Under the pieces are notes generated by a model, which saw only the letters and a list, made by a program, of their open reading frames with translations, was not told where the DNA came from and searched no databases. From contig OX031071.1 in the NCBI GenBank assembly GCA_943736015.1, positions 16,092,119 to 16,156,118 of the forward strand: a stretch of DNA of 64,000 bases, in the 5' to 3' direction. This document shows, in pieces, positions 20,439-30,610 of the stretch; positions within the stretch are counted from its first letter, which is position 1; each line of letters opens with the position of its first letter. The position numbers were made by a program, and so were the translations under genes. The DNA is from Tridacna crocea. Its lineage: Eukaryota; Mollusca; Bivalvia; Cardiida; Cardiidae.

Positions 20439-20815
20439 TTACCCTTACCAAACAAGCCTAAACAACAGGTTCTGTATTTACCAACCATTTGTAAGAACAT
20501 TCTTTGTCTTATTCTTCAAGACTCTCCAAGTTTGAAAGTAACATAACTTATGATTGGCTAAACCAAATGGTTTAGCCAGTCAGAAGGTGTGTTACTTTCA
20601 TATTTTGAAAAACCTGGAGAACAAGACCAAGAATGTTCTTGAGAATGGTTGGTGAATATGGACCCTGAAAGGACTTTTAAAAACATGGCAGTAAAAGGAG
20701 AAAATGATAAAATACCCAAGACTGACTACTTTTCCTACATTGTTTTCCACACTTCGAAAAACCATTTTCAATATTGAGAGTCTTATTAGCTTTTTGTCAT
20801 ACAAAAATTTCTGTT
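20439..20815 (+). repeat. TTAA-hairpin MITE A interrupted by P2 copy 2
   Basis: Left end TTACCCTTACCAAACAAGCC to 20466. After the insert the short arm resumes at CCCTGAAAGGACTTTTAAAA, then a decayed core and long arm. Confidence 0.65.
20467..20661. repeat. second palindromic element (P2), copy 2
   Basis: About 195-bp inverted repeat. Outer stem ACCAACCATTTGTAAGAACA paired with 20630-20650. Perfect central stem TGGCTAAACCA / TGGTTTAGCCA. Confidence 0.8.
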
Positions 20816-20898
20816 TTTTGAGTAGCATTTATGTTGCTGGCAAATGCTTCCAATTTGGACAAGACTGAAATTTTGTTGTTTTGTACTGGGTTCAATAA
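20808..20898 (+). repeat. MITE A long-arm fragment
   Basis: TTTTTGAGTAGCATTTATGT to TTGTACTGGGTTCAA. No core. Confidence 0.6.
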
Positions 20899-20928
20899 AC
20901 AAATGAGTTGAACTCTGTGAAAAGGGGG

Positions 20929-21111
20929 CTTAACCAAATGACAAACTATAGACTTATAAGCATTTGCAGACGACAAAGCAAAAAAAGCAAAGAAATTTGG
21001 TTTGGAAAGGGTGGAAAACATTGTGGCAAAAGGAGAATATGCTGGGTAACCAGCATTTTCTCCTTTTACCACAATGTTTTCAAAAAATAAGAATTTGTGG
21101 TAAAGAGTTAA
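20929..21111 (-). repeat. TTAA-hairpin MITE A, both arms shortened
   Basis: Starts CTTAACCAAATGACAAAC. Core has a loop insertion (GCTGGGTAACCAGC). Most of the short arm is deleted before GGTAAAGAGTTAA. Confidence 0.8.
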
Positions 21112-21166
21112 TTAACCAATAACCACACAATCCCTACTTTTGATGCCCCTGAGAAAGAAGCCTTTA
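21112..21166 (+). repeat. MITE A short-arm fragment
   Basis: ATTAACCAATAACCACACAA to GAAGCCTTTA, then unrelated sequence that has an inverted copy at 22562-22592. Confidence 0.6.
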
Positions 21167-21188
21167 TTTGACACTGTGAATTCATTGT

Positions 21189-21411
21189 TTAACTCATTAC
21201 CACACAATCCTGACTTTTAATGATCCTGAGAAAGAAGCCTTTTGAAAACGTTGTGAGAAAAGAAGAAAATGCTGGTAACCAGCATTTTCTCCTTTTACCA
21301 CAATGTTTTCTACCCTTCACAAAACAAATTTCAAATTTTCAGTCACTTTTGTCATCTCCAAATACTTTCATTTTCAACCAGTCTAAAATATTGTCTTTGG
21401 TAATGAGTTAC
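21189..21411 (+). repeat. TTAA-hairpin MITE A
   Basis: Full length. Core AAAAGAAGAAAATGCTGGTA against TCTCCTTTTACC. Right end TAATGAGTTAC. Confidence 0.9.
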
Positions 21412-21432
21412 CTCTGTGATGCATATTACCAG
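21382..21432 (+). CDS. possible exonised MITE end
   Basis: 51 nt between CATTTTCAACCAG (inside the MITE long arm) and a strong donor CAG-GTAAGT at 21433, just outside it. Open in phase 0 (SKILSLVMSYLCDAYYQ). Included because the splice signals are good; may be chance. Confidence 0.15.
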
Positions 21433-21515
21433 GTAAGTCATCAAATAGTAAGTGATCCAAAATCCATTGAGTCCAACCATTGACAGAATCTGTAGGAAGA
21501 TAGCTCCTTGGACGT

Positions 21516-21790
21516 GTGCCCGCCCGGGTGGCTCAGTGATGGGCGTGTCAGACTCATGACCTGGTGGTTGTGAGTTTGATATCCGGTTGAGGCGAACTTT
21601 CTTTCCGGCATATTTTCGCCTCTCACCTCTGCTGAAGCATGTGAGAAAAGTATTTGGTGGCTTTGTAAAGAAAGTAGTGTAAGTACCGGTGTGAGAAAGC
21701 CAGGAAACACATGTGCGTCACCGACCGCCATGATATGACCTAGCTTAGCTGTTGAAGTGGCGTTAAACCCAATTTCAATCAACCATCCTT
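21516..21790 (+). mobile_element. tRNA-derived SINE, near full length
   Basis: Head GTGGCTCAGTGATGGGCG (A-box-like) and GGTTGTGAGTTTGATATCC (B-box-like). The body contains CGGTGTGAGAAAGCCAGG and ATGATATGACCTAGCTTAGC. The tail is GCGTTAAACCCAATTTCAAT then CAACC. Transcription by Pol III is inferred from the boxes. Confidence 0.8.
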
Positions 21791-21799
21791 GGATGTGTG

Positions 21800-22122
21800 G
21801 AAAATATACAAATAGCAAAAGGTTTCGTCTGCACAGATTGACATAGGTTGATGCTTTCTGCAGATGCACTATGCCCCCTTTTACATCACATGGCTCGCAA
21901 ACATCTTTTACATTTTGTGTATGAAGAGAACATGCAGCCAGACAGTGAATTTGACACACTCTAACACTATGAGATAGTTGTGCTATTTTCAAACTTTTAA
22001 GCTTGACAGTTGGTTGCCAGGGGAACCATCTTCCTGTATTCAAATGCTGGAATTGTACCACAACAGACAACTTTTCATTTTTCGACTTTTTGCTTTCATT
22101 CGCATCATTTCTTGAGGATCCT
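21800..22122 (-). CDS. candidate minus-strand exon, unknown protein
   Basis: Between the SINE and a decayed MITE, the minus strand is open for over 100 codons with hydrophilic, Cys-containing composition (for example FQHLNTGRWFPWQPTVKLKS and VCEPCDVKGGIVHLQ). An acceptor-like ACCTACAG lies at 22129-22123; no clear donor. The longer surrounding frame reads through the SINE and is not meaningful. Could be an exon, a retrocopy or chance. Confidence 0.2.
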
Positions 22123-22133
22123 CTGTAGGTTTC

Positions 22134-22338
22134 ATTCCTTACTATGCAATACCAACTGCCAATGATTTTGAGAGAGAAAGCTATGGGAAAGATTGTAAGA
22201 AAAGGAGAATGTATCAGCAACCAGCATTTTTTCCCTTTCCCAACATTTTTTCTATCATTTCAAAGACAAATACCACTATTTTAGCTGCATGAAGTTTATT
22301 GTCTGCATTTTGTTTCATTTTTCACTAGTCATTTTTTG
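22134..22338 (+). repeat. TTAA-hairpin MITE A, decayed
   Basis: Full layout with diverged core (AGGAGAATGTATCAGCAACC). Abuts the following B copy. Confidence 0.65.
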
Positions 22339-22566
22339 AACCCTTTTCCCCTAAGATAAATTTTAAACTCTTCCAAACTCAAAGAGTTTGCAGACAACAA
22401 TTTCAAATTTGATAAAAAATGGCAGAAAGTTCTCTAAATGGAGAGAAAACACTGTGGGAAAAGGAGAAATTGCTCGTTAGAAGCAATTTCTCCTTTTCCC
22501 ACAGTGTTTTCAAAAGACTTATACTGCAGACACGTAAAAACAAGGGCTTGTTTGGGAAAGGGTTAA
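22338..22566 (-). repeat. TTAA-hairpin MITE B
   Basis: Long arm with CTCTTCCAAACTCAAAGAGT, core halves GGGAAAAGGAGAAATTGCTC and GAGCAATTT-type partner (centre changed to GTTAGAAGC), short arm GACACGTAAAAACAAGGG, right end TTTGGGAAAGGGTTAA. Left TTAA lost. Confidence 0.9.
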
Positions 22567-22669
22567 ACAATGAATTCACAGTGTCAAATAAAATGTGAAG
22601 GTTGTTTTTAGTGAGTAGGTAGGCCAAACTCGTACGCATATCCAGAAGGGGGGACCAGGGGTCTGAACA

Positions 22670-22698
22670 CAAACACACACACACACACCCCCCCCTCG
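22670..22698. repeat. simple repeat (AC)n-(C)n
   Basis: ACACACACACACACAC run followed by CCCCCCC. Confidence 0.95.
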
Positions 22699-24186
22699 AA
22701 TTTTGGCAAAAATGTGGTTATCGAATTCGTGAATGGGACCGGTTTGATATTGCACAAAGCATCATATAATTGGACCAGAGCGTTTTCGGTGGGACCTCCC
22801 TTGAGAAAAATATCTGGATCCGCGCATGAAACTAATTATGCTTTGTCAAGAAATTTTCTGGCCGAAAGCATTTTGCAATATTTTGAACAAGCAGTATGGA
22901 TCTAAGATCAGATTACATACTTTTAGATACACTATTCAATAACATTGCAACATTTAAATGTTTTTCACAGGACAGAGAATGTCCATATATTTGACTTTTA
23001 TGTATTCTTGATGACTCCTTTCTCTTGCAGGCTTGCAGGTCCCTAGTGGCCAGTGGGTTCAGTTGCTACCAAGACATTTTTTGTAATTTATGATTGACAG
23101 GTTATTTCTTGCCATGTGATTTTGTGTGGGGATTGTGACTTTTTCTTCATTTTATCACTCGAGAAAGGAATCTGAACTTTGAACTCTATGAATTGTAATT
23201 ACTCGCATACAAAAGTTTTGGGTCCAATTTGAAAGCAGGGATATAAGATTCCTCTTGCCTGCCCACATGGGTGAGTGAGCTTTGACATTAGGCGAGTACA
23301 AGAAATACCAGACCTGCTCAACCAGGCAAGTGCATTTTGTGACATATTACATACTTAGAGTTCCTCAAATTCAGCAGATTTTCAGCCAAAGTGTTAAAAC
23401 TTAAGGGTTGTCTGATAAATGATAAATGCTGTATTTTAGAATGGTTGTCAAATACTTCTCAAAGATAGCAAATTTAAACTACAGTCTCTCTTCCCTTGGC
23501 ATTACCACATAGAAGAAAAAATCAATTTTTGTCAAAAAATATTGCAAGTCATATGCCATTTGTCCCAAAATGCTTTGACACATTGCCCAGACAAAAGTAA
23601 AAAGAAATTCCAGTAAATTTAAATGATTTCTTGTGGAGACGCAATTTAATTATATTGTTGAAAAATTCCTCATGAGACAACCTGCCAGACAGAAATATTA
23701 AACCCTAGAAGGCGAAAGTTTTAAATTCCTATAGCATTTCACTTTCACTTTGAGAACTTTACGCCCTTTCAGTTTACCCTTCAGCTCCTAAGCAATAAGC
23801 ACTAGCTTAATGCTTGATTGACAAGGCAGATCAAGATGAGATTGCACCGAACATAGTCTAATCTTTGACTATTACAGTGTTGGACATGGTGATATATTTT
23901 AGGATAAAAAAAATTTAAAATCACATTATTTGAGATTTTTACGGTTTGATCGAAATTGTCATACAATCTGTGAAGGGTTAACAGCTTCGGAAAATGGGAA
24001 GCAGTGGTATAATTTGAATAAAATATTAGTCTGCATTTCCTTATTCTAGATCAGGTAGTTGGGTCTGCAAACTAGGGCATAGCGTCCACAATTCTGTGTG
24101 TTTAAAAAAAAATCCACAAAGTTGTAAATTGCAATATCTTATACATGTATTAATTTTTCTCTAAATCTTCCAAATAAATAGATTGG
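22699..24186. other. 1.5-kb stretch without recognisable element
   Basis: AT-rich, no member of the main family. One GATC-palindrome half (GCAGATCAAGATGAGATTGC) occurs near 23826. A pyrimidine tract ending TCTCTTGCAG at 23033 could be an acceptor but no donor-bounded frame follows convincingly. Confidence 0.4.
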
Positions 24187-24414
24187 TTAACCCATTACCA
24201 CACAATCCCTACTTTTGACGACCCTGAGAAAGAAGCCTTTAGAAAACATTGTGGGAAAAAGAGAAAATGCTGGTAACCAGCTTTTCTCCTTTTCCCGCAA
24301 TGTTTTCCACCCTTCAAAGTACAACTTTCAAATTTTCAGTCACTTTTCTTTTGTTGTCTGGAAATGCTTTCGATTTGAACAAGCTTAAAATATTGTCGTT
24401 TGGTAATGAGTAAC
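24187..24414 (+). repeat. TTAA-hairpin MITE A
   Basis: Young-subgroup copy (TTAACCCATTACCACACAAT). Core has a 3-bp loss on one side (AACCAGCTTTTCTCC). Shares a mutated TTAA (GTAAC) with the next copy. Confidence 0.9.
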
Positions 24415-24634
24415 CTTTCCCAAACGGCAAATTTTGGACCAGGCCAATTTGAAAGCATTTTGCAGATGGCAAATTAACAGTTGCTAAAAGGTGATTTTCA
24501 TATGATAGGGTAGAAAACATTGTGGGAAAAAAAGAAAATGCTGGTTACCAGCATTTTCTCCTTTTCCCACTATGTTTTCAAAAGGCTTCTATTCCTGACC
24601 CTTAAAAACAAGGGATTGTTTGGGAAAGGGTTAA
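24410..24634 (-). repeat. TTAA-hairpin MITE, A/B chimera
   Basis: Terminus and short arm resemble B (CCTTTCCCAAACGG; AAACAAGGGATTGTTTGGG) while the core is subfamily A (AAAATGCTGGTTACC). Confidence 0.88.
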
Positions 24635-24679
24635 TTAGATAGACTGATGACCAGGGAATGCCTCCATGCTTTATGATGA

Positions 24680-24878
24680 AGTTGTTTCAGCTCCCTCCTC
24701 AGTCTGCACTTCCTGTTTTACTGTGGGTATAAATATTTTAATCCTTCCTATTCGTAAGACTTCGATGCTGTACATTAATGTTGTTTCAACTCCCTTCCCA
24801 GTCGGCACTTCATGCCTTCACGTACGTATAAATAATTTAATCCTGGCAATTTGTAAAACTTGCATAAGTACATATAGT
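24680..24878 (+). repeat. 99-bp imperfect tandem duplication
   Basis: GTTGTTTCAGCTCCCTCCTC at 24680 and GTTGTTTCAACTCCCTTCCC at 24779-24798 start two diverged copies sharing CGTATAAATA / GGTATAAATA and TTTAATCCT. Confidence 0.75.
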
Positions 24879-25217
24879 TGCATAATAGAAATTTTTACTT
24901 TAGGCATAAAAACTCGCTAGGCCCAGTTGAGAGACTAAGACGTCTGTATGGCATTTAGGTAAGAAATTTGCAGAGATTTCCAAAATGCCATAGAGGAAAG
25001 ATTTTTAAAAGATTTCCATTTGTTTTCAGATCACTATGGAAGGATCATTTCTGCAAAGTTTTACCTAAATTTGGTATGTTGTATGGTACAAGTTAACACA
25101 GTGATGCATGCAAAACACTAAGCTATGAGGTAAGCTTGCAGGTTTGTAGCTAGGGGAGCTAAAAGCTGGAGCAAATGTTTGAAACACCAATAACGCCATA
25201 CTACAGATCTGATTTCT

Positions 25218-25283
25218 CTCAAGGTACATCCAACCAGGATTTAACCTTTTCTCAAGGTACATCCAACCAGGATTTAACCCTTC
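25218..25283 (+). repeat. 33-bp tandem duplication
   Basis: CTCAAGGTACATCCAACCAG repeated exactly, 33 bp apart; the second copy leads into a MITE left end. Confidence 0.95.
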
Positions 25284-25386
25284 AATAAATTATATTTAGA
25301 CTGGACTGAATTGGAAGCTTTTGCAAATACCATATGATTGCTAGCCTCAGGCTTGTCAAAACATGGGATTATTTGTAAATGATTAA
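25274..25386 (-). repeat. TTAA-hairpin MITE A, core deleted
   Basis: Outer long arm (TTAACCCTTCAATAAATTAT) joined directly to the short arm (CTCAGGCTTGTCAAAACATG). Confidence 0.65.
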
Positions 25387-25616
25387 ACACAGGAAGTTCA
25401 TCTCATATTGAGCAAAACTCTGAGGTGTTCCATCGTGGTCCCAGTTTTGCAGACACACTTATCACTAGGGAAGAAAAAAATCTATTTTCTTGACACATCG
25501 GTCCTCTGCGGACAACTTGTTTTGGTCGTCTAACAGAGCACTTTAGAGAATTTTAAAGCAGCAATGTTCTTGCTTGTTTCCTAAGTCTTCATCTTTCATA
25601 AAGAATTCTTGCATTG

Positions 25617-25806
25617 ACCTTTATCCCAATACTATATTTTATCCTGATGAGAAAGTCGTTGAAAAGTTTGTAAAAAATAAAGGAAATTGATGGTTACCAG
25701 CATTTCTTCTTTTCCCATAATGCTTTCTACCCTGTTCAGATACAAATCCCAATATTAAAATCACACAAAATTTTTCATCTGCTAATGCATTCAATTTAGA
25801 CATGCA
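25617..25806 (+). repeat. TTAA-hairpin MITE A, decayed
   Basis: Core ATTGATGGTTACCAGCATTT and long arm recognisable; ends degraded. Confidence 0.6.
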
Positions 25807-26234
25807 ATTTTTAGTATGGCCAAAATCTTCAGGTTATGAGAAATAATCATTTTCATGTTTCTGATGATGTCTTAATCCTTTGGGTGTCCCAGCACTTAAG
25901 CCAAATCCATATTTTGTAGGTAACAAAATCTTGCTAGCTGGCCCTAAATAAGGTTGTGTTGTACTTCTATAGTCCGTCAGAATTTCAGGACGGTTTTATC
26001 AGCAAATGAAAACTCTAAATGGCAAAGTTTCTGTTTGAATTTATTTCAGAGTAAATTTGATACTTTTAGATACCTTTCATTCTAAAATGATCAATAGCAC
26101 CTGAAGTTGGTTCCTAGGCAAATTAGAGTGTGGTTAGTATAAAGCAAAACCACAGAGATTAGAGCCAAAGAGGAGCCCTCAGCTGTGTGTGCTTTCTACG
26201 TAATATCAGTTACAGTCATGTATTTAATTGTGAT

Positions 26235-26426
26235 AATTCATGATTAAACTGAAAGCATTTTCAGAGGACAAATCAAATTTGGTTCAAATCTTGGGATTTA
26301 TTTTTGACAAGTTAGAAAACATTGTGGGAAAAGGAGGACCAGTTTTTCTCCTTTTTCCCACAATGTTTACAAAAGCATTCTTTATCAGGGTTGTGAAAAA
26401 TAGAGATTGTTTAGTAAAGGGATAAT
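26235..26426 (-). repeat. TTAA-hairpin MITE A, core centre deleted
   Basis: Flanks of the core are perfect (CATTGTGGGAAAAGGAG ... CTCCTTTTTCCCACAATG) but the TGCTGG centre is reduced to GACCAGTTTT. Confidence 0.8.
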
Positions 26427-26507
26427 ACATGTATGATTGTTACAACAAAAGGCAAACCGAACCTATTTGGCCTTTTCAAACCTTTTAAGTCATAATCCTT
26501 TATTATC

Positions 26508-26640
26508 AGTCCCTGTAGCTCAGCCGTTAGCATGCAGGACTTGACAACAGGGGTCAGGAGTTCAATTCCTGGCTGCGCTAATTTCTCTCCGAGAATTGAT
26601 GATAGTACCACTGTTTCTTGGAACTGTGAAAAATGTCAGC
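26508..26640 (+). mobile_element. tRNA-derived SINE, 5' part
   Basis: GTAGCTCAGCCGTTAGCATG (A box region) and GGAGTTCAATTCCTGG (B box region), the best-preserved tRNA-like head in the window. Body truncated. Confidence 0.7.
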
Positions 26641-26693
26641 CCTGGACAGACTGTGCGAATTGCACAAGTTGATTAGGCATGACACTTTTCGCT

Positions 26694-26740
26694 TTAACCC
26701 TTTACCCCATAGATACTCATTTCTGGCATTGCTTATATAA
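26694..26740 (+). repeat. MITE C left-end fragment
   Basis: TTAACCCTTTACCCCATAGA then ACTCATTTCTGGCATTG, the short-arm end of subfamily C (compare 55127). Confidence 0.65.
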
Positions 26741-26866
26741 TATAGACTAGAAAATTTACCAATAAGAAGTAGTTCTGACTTGGGTCAGTCTGTGTAAGCT
26801 GCCCTCTGTAGGCACTTTCAGGAGATAAGTAAAGCCCCCCTTTTCATACAGCATGGCTCATCAATT

Positions 26867-27094
26867 TTAACCCGTTAACAAATGACAAAATTTCAGGCTG
26901 GTCCAAATTCAAAGCACTTGCCAACATGTCAAAAAAAATATTGCTCAAAAAAATGAAATTTGTTTTAGGACGGGTAGAAAACATTGTGGGACAAGGAGAA
27001 AATGCTGGTTACCAGCATTTTCTCCTTTTCGCACAATGTTTTCAAAAGGCTTTTTCTAAAAAGGCATCAAAAATTGTGTGTGGTAAAGAGGTAA
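26867..27094 (-). repeat. TTAA-hairpin MITE A
   Basis: Full length. One arm of the stem has GGGACAAGGAG and the other CTCCTTTTCGC, so two stem mismatches. Confidence 0.9.
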
Positions 27095-27127
27095 TTTCAG
27101 TGCTCACATTTTTGTCATACCCCATTT

Positions 27128-28346
27128 TTATGCTCCCCGAAGGGCGAGCATATAGTCGCCGCTTCGTGTGTCCTTCCGTCCGTCTGTCCGTCCGTCCGAA
27201 GCGATTTCTCCACAACCCTTGGACCAAATTGGATGAAACTTCATATATGAACTCCTTAGGGTAATGCGCCAATAAATTTTTCCCGGATTTTCAATTTGAC
27301 CCTGTGTCATGGAAAAAAGGGGCTTAATGCAAAATTGCGATTTTTACCAATATCTCATTCAGTTCTTGTCAGAATATCATGAAACTTCATGGTTATATTG
27401 TTTATGGAAAGTTTTAGCATGTGCCCTTGCTATTTTTAATCTGGGCATTTTTTAAGTTGAGGTTCTGTCATGGAAAAAGGGGGCTTCTTGCAAAATTCCA
27501 ATTTTTACTAATATTTTATTCAGTTTTGGTCAAAATTTCATTAAACTTCATGGTTATATTGTTTTTTCAAAGTTTCACCATGTGATCTTGTTTCTTTATC
27601 TATGTGTTTATCAATTTGACCCTCTGTCATGGAAAAAGGGGGTTTCTTGTATAATGAAAAAAGGGCCCTAATGCAAAATTGCAATTTTTACTAATATCTT
27701 GTTCAGTTTTTGTCAACATTTCATGGTTATATCTTGTTTTACAAGTTTCAACATGTGCCCTTTGTTTTTGCAATCTATGAATTATTAATGCGCAAATACG
27801 TCTTTCCTGGTTTCTCAAATTAAGGCTGCATCACGGAAAAAGGGGACTTCATGGAAAAAATTGTTTTTCACTAGGTTCTCCTTTATCAGTGCTCAAAACT
27901 TTGTGAAATTTCAAATCTGAACTTGTTGGAACATTGCCCAGGTACCTCTCTTCCTTTTTCCCAATTTCAGGCTGCGTCTCGGAAAAAGGGGGCTTCATAT
28001 AAAAAATTGTTTTATGTAATATTTAATACATGACTGCTCAAAATTTTATGAAATTTCGAATTTTGAATTATTATTAAAAAATGCCACAAACCACACACCC
28101 GTTGTATTTATTGCAATGATCCAATATTGTCTTATGGGAAAAGGGGGCTTAAAGGGGGCTTATTGGGCTTATTGTCCTCTACAAGTTTGTGTTGGCTATC
28201 TCTAAGATAGTAATTGCCTTTTCACTTCAAATTTTGGGGGGCATGGACAGGTTCTTCTAGGATAAAAGAAGTGAATTTATGTCAATTTCTTATATTTTAT
28301 GACAAGCACTTTTTCGGGGAGCATAACCCGTCTCTGACGGCTCTTG
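27128..28346. mobile_element. tandem-core element, type GCTCCCCGAA
   Basis: Ends are TATGCTCCCCGAAGGGCGAG and TTTTCGGGGAGCATAACCCG, inverted over about 13 bp. Next to the left end is a CCGTCCGTCTGTCCGTCCGTC microsatellite. The interior consists of about six diverged units of 150-180 bp, each containing CATGGAAAAAGGGGGCTT-like sequence. Similar non-autonomous elements with tandem cores are known from bivalves; assignment to a superfamily is not possible here. Confidence 0.75.
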
Positions 28347-28649
28347 TTTTTCTAGGGACCATTTTAAAAAATAAGGGAACAGGAACCCTTTTCTGAAAGT
28401 TTTTTTTTTTTCTATTTGATTATAATTCATAGCCCAGTCCAAATAGAAGTGTCCCTTTTGAAATGGTAATATCCTTGCAGGACAAGGACTTCTAACAAAT
28501 GCCCTTTGACCCTTTATTTCATTGGTTCTGTAAAAGTCTTCATGTTTAAGAACCCTTAGATTGAGACATAAATGAAGAAATCGTAAGTCATATAGAAAGG
28601 CAGAAAAGGAAAGACTAGAAAATTTCATATTCCATGCAAAACCCTCTAG

Positions 28650-28842
28650 GCCAAGATTCCGGGAAAGAAGTCTTGATAACATTGTGGGAAAAGGAGAAAA
28701 TGCTGGTAACCAGCATTTTCTCCTTTTCCCACAATGTTTTTACTCTATCAAAGACAAGTTGCACCATTTGAGCCACATTGAAATTGTGGTCTGCAAAATT
28801 TAATGCTTTCAAACTGGACAAGGCTTCTAAAGTTTGACTGTT
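28650..28842 (+). repeat. TTAA-hairpin MITE A, left end lost
   Basis: Perfect core hairpin, diverged long arm. Followed at once by another degraded copy. Confidence 0.8.
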
Positions 28843-29023
28843 GAACTCTGACAATAACATTTTAGGTTGCCCAGATTGAAGGTTTTTGTAGATGATAAAC
28901 CTAAATGTGGCTTGAGTGATTAGATTCTGCTCTGAAAAGGTAGAAAACATGTAAAAAGAAGAAGTTTGTACCAGCTTTTTAGTCAGGACCATTAAGATTT
29001 GAAATTGTATAAAAAGGCGTTAT
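28843..29023 (-). repeat. TTAA-hairpin MITE A, decayed
   Basis: Long arm (GTAGATGATAAACCTAAATG), GGTAGAAAACATG, core almost gone, short arm CAGGACCATTAAGATTTG. Confidence 0.55.
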
Positions 29024-29040
29024 AGAAGAGCATTTTCTGC

Positions 29041-29263
29041 TTAACTCTTTATCACACAATCCCGACTTTTAATGACCCTAAATGAAATACCTTTTGAAAA
29101 CATTGAAGGAAAAGGAGAAAATGCTGGTAACCAGCATTTTCTCCTTTTCCCACAATGTTTTCTACCCTGCTGTAAACAAATTTCAATTTTTGAGTTACCT
29201 TTATTTTGTCGTCTGCTTTCAATTTGGACCAGTCTAAATTTTTTTCATTTGGTAAAGGATTAA
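29041..29263 (+). repeat. TTAA-hairpin MITE A
   Basis: Full length with TTAA at both ends. Core has one flank change (CATTGAAGGAAAAGG). Confidence 0.93.
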
Positions 29264-29631
29264 CAACCATGTAGTTTCTCCAATATTTCTTTTTTCTTTC
29301 TATGAGTCCCTATTCATCAGGATTATTACCTTATTTGTTACAAATTCTCAGGTAGGAAAGGTTCAAAGGTTCCAAAGACAAACGTCTTGGGGTTAAGGGT
29401 CACCTTTATTCATAGAGGAAGAAAGAAATTCAAATCAGTTTAGGTAACAATGCATCATCCTGAATTACAAGAGTCCTGCTATTGAAACCAATACCTTGTA
29501 TAGTAGCTCTTGTCCGTCAATAGTCCTGGTCAGGGGTTAGCCCTTTATCTCGGCTCCTTTTTCAACCCCTCTTCTCCCTGTTTCATCCTCTTGCCTTTAC
29601 AGTTCAGGAAACCTTTGCTGTTTATTTAGGA

Positions 29632-29698
29632 ATTTGATTCTCCACCAAATGATGAAATTTTAGTCCAGTCCAAAATTTAAAATGTTTGTAGATGATGG
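29632..29698 (-). repeat. MITE A long-arm fragment
   Basis: CTCCACCAAATGATGAAATT to GTTTGTAGATGATGG. Confidence 0.6.
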
Positions 29699-29703
29699 TT
29701 TAA

Positions 29704-29937
29704 TTAACTCTTTCCCAAACAATCCCTGGATTTTTACGTGTCAGGAATAGAAGCCTTTTGAAAACATTGTGGGAAAAGGAGAAAATGCTGGTAACCAGCA
29801 TTTTCTTCTTTTCCCACAATGTTTTCTATCCTGTTATATAGAAAAACCTTCTTTTTAGCAACGGTTAATTTATCACCTACAAAATGTTTTGAATTTGGTA
29901 TGGTCCAAAGAAAATTTGCCGTGCAGGAAAAGGTTAA
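29704..29937 (+). repeat. TTAA-hairpin MITE A
   Basis: Full length. The long arm is more divergent than the rest (GCAACGGTTAATTTATCACC). Confidence 0.9.
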
Positions 29938-29949
29938 ATGTGACTCGTC

Positions 29950-30085
29950 AGGTTTTTTTTTTCTTTAGAAGGATAGAAAACTTGAGAAATGAGAAAATGC
30001 TGTTTACCAGCATTTCTCTTTACTCATAATGATTTCAGAATCCATACTTCTTGTGTTTGTCAAACATGGCATTGTTGGTAAAAAA
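29950..30085 (-). repeat. TTAA-hairpin MITE A, truncated
   Basis: GGATAGAAAACTTG, degenerate core and short arm. Merges into the next element at TTGGTAAAAAAGCC. Confidence 0.6.
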
Positions 30086-30322
30086 GCCATAGGTAATAAG
30101 GCCAGAGGTAAAAAAGCCAGAGCTAATTTAGTATACATGGTTTATTAAGAAAATACTAGAGCTGATTTAGTAGTATGTGATGTAGAGAATTTTTTTTATT
30201 TCAGAAAATCTTTAGAAGTATTTTGGGAAAAGGACAAGCCAATTTTTCCTTTTCCCACTCTGGCCTTTTTACCTATGGCCTTTTTACCTCTGGCTTTTTT
30301 ACCTCTGACTTTTTTACCTAGA
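30076..30322. mobile_element. inverted-repeat element with GGTAAAAAAGCC arrays
   Basis: The left end has three tandem units like GGTAAAAAAGCCATA / GGTAATAAGGCCAGA. The right end has four complementary units like TATGGCCTTTTTACCTC. About 247 bp, AT-rich interior including a GGGAAAAGGACA / CCTTTTCCC stem. No coding potential. Confidence 0.75.
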
Positions 30323-30467
30323 TTCATTTAGCGGAGTTCAGATTCTGAAAACCTCATTCCATCACTTCATTCTTTGTTGTTTACTCTCATTTGAAATGTT
30401 TCAGTGAAGTGATTATAGTAATTACCCATAACACTGGTTTTAGTGAAGAATTAACCATTCATAAAAA

Positions 30468-30600
30468 AATTTACAGTGTTTTAATGACCTGAAGGAGGCA
30501 TGGGAGCAGTAAGAAAAGCAAGAAATGCTTGCAAATTTCTCCTTTTACAAATGTTTTCCATTCTGTCAGAGTCAAATTCTATCATTTAAGGTATACAATA
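30468..30600 (+). repeat. MITE A, decayed
   Basis: Short arm (TTTTAATGACCTGAAGGAGG) and a diverged core (AGAAATGCTTGCAAATTTCT). Confidence 0.5.
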
Positions 30601-30610
30601 GTTTTAGCTG

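Noticed and set aside
21441-22220. Longest uninterrupted minus-strand frame (259 codons) as a single gene.
   Set aside because: Its last third is the SINE at 21516-21790 read backwards and its start lies in a decayed MITE. Only the middle part is kept, as a weak exon candidate.
26508-26640. A functional tRNA gene.
   Set aside because: A and B box-like segments are present, but the sequence does not give a tRNA cloverleaf and matches the SINE heads at 41541 and 38390.
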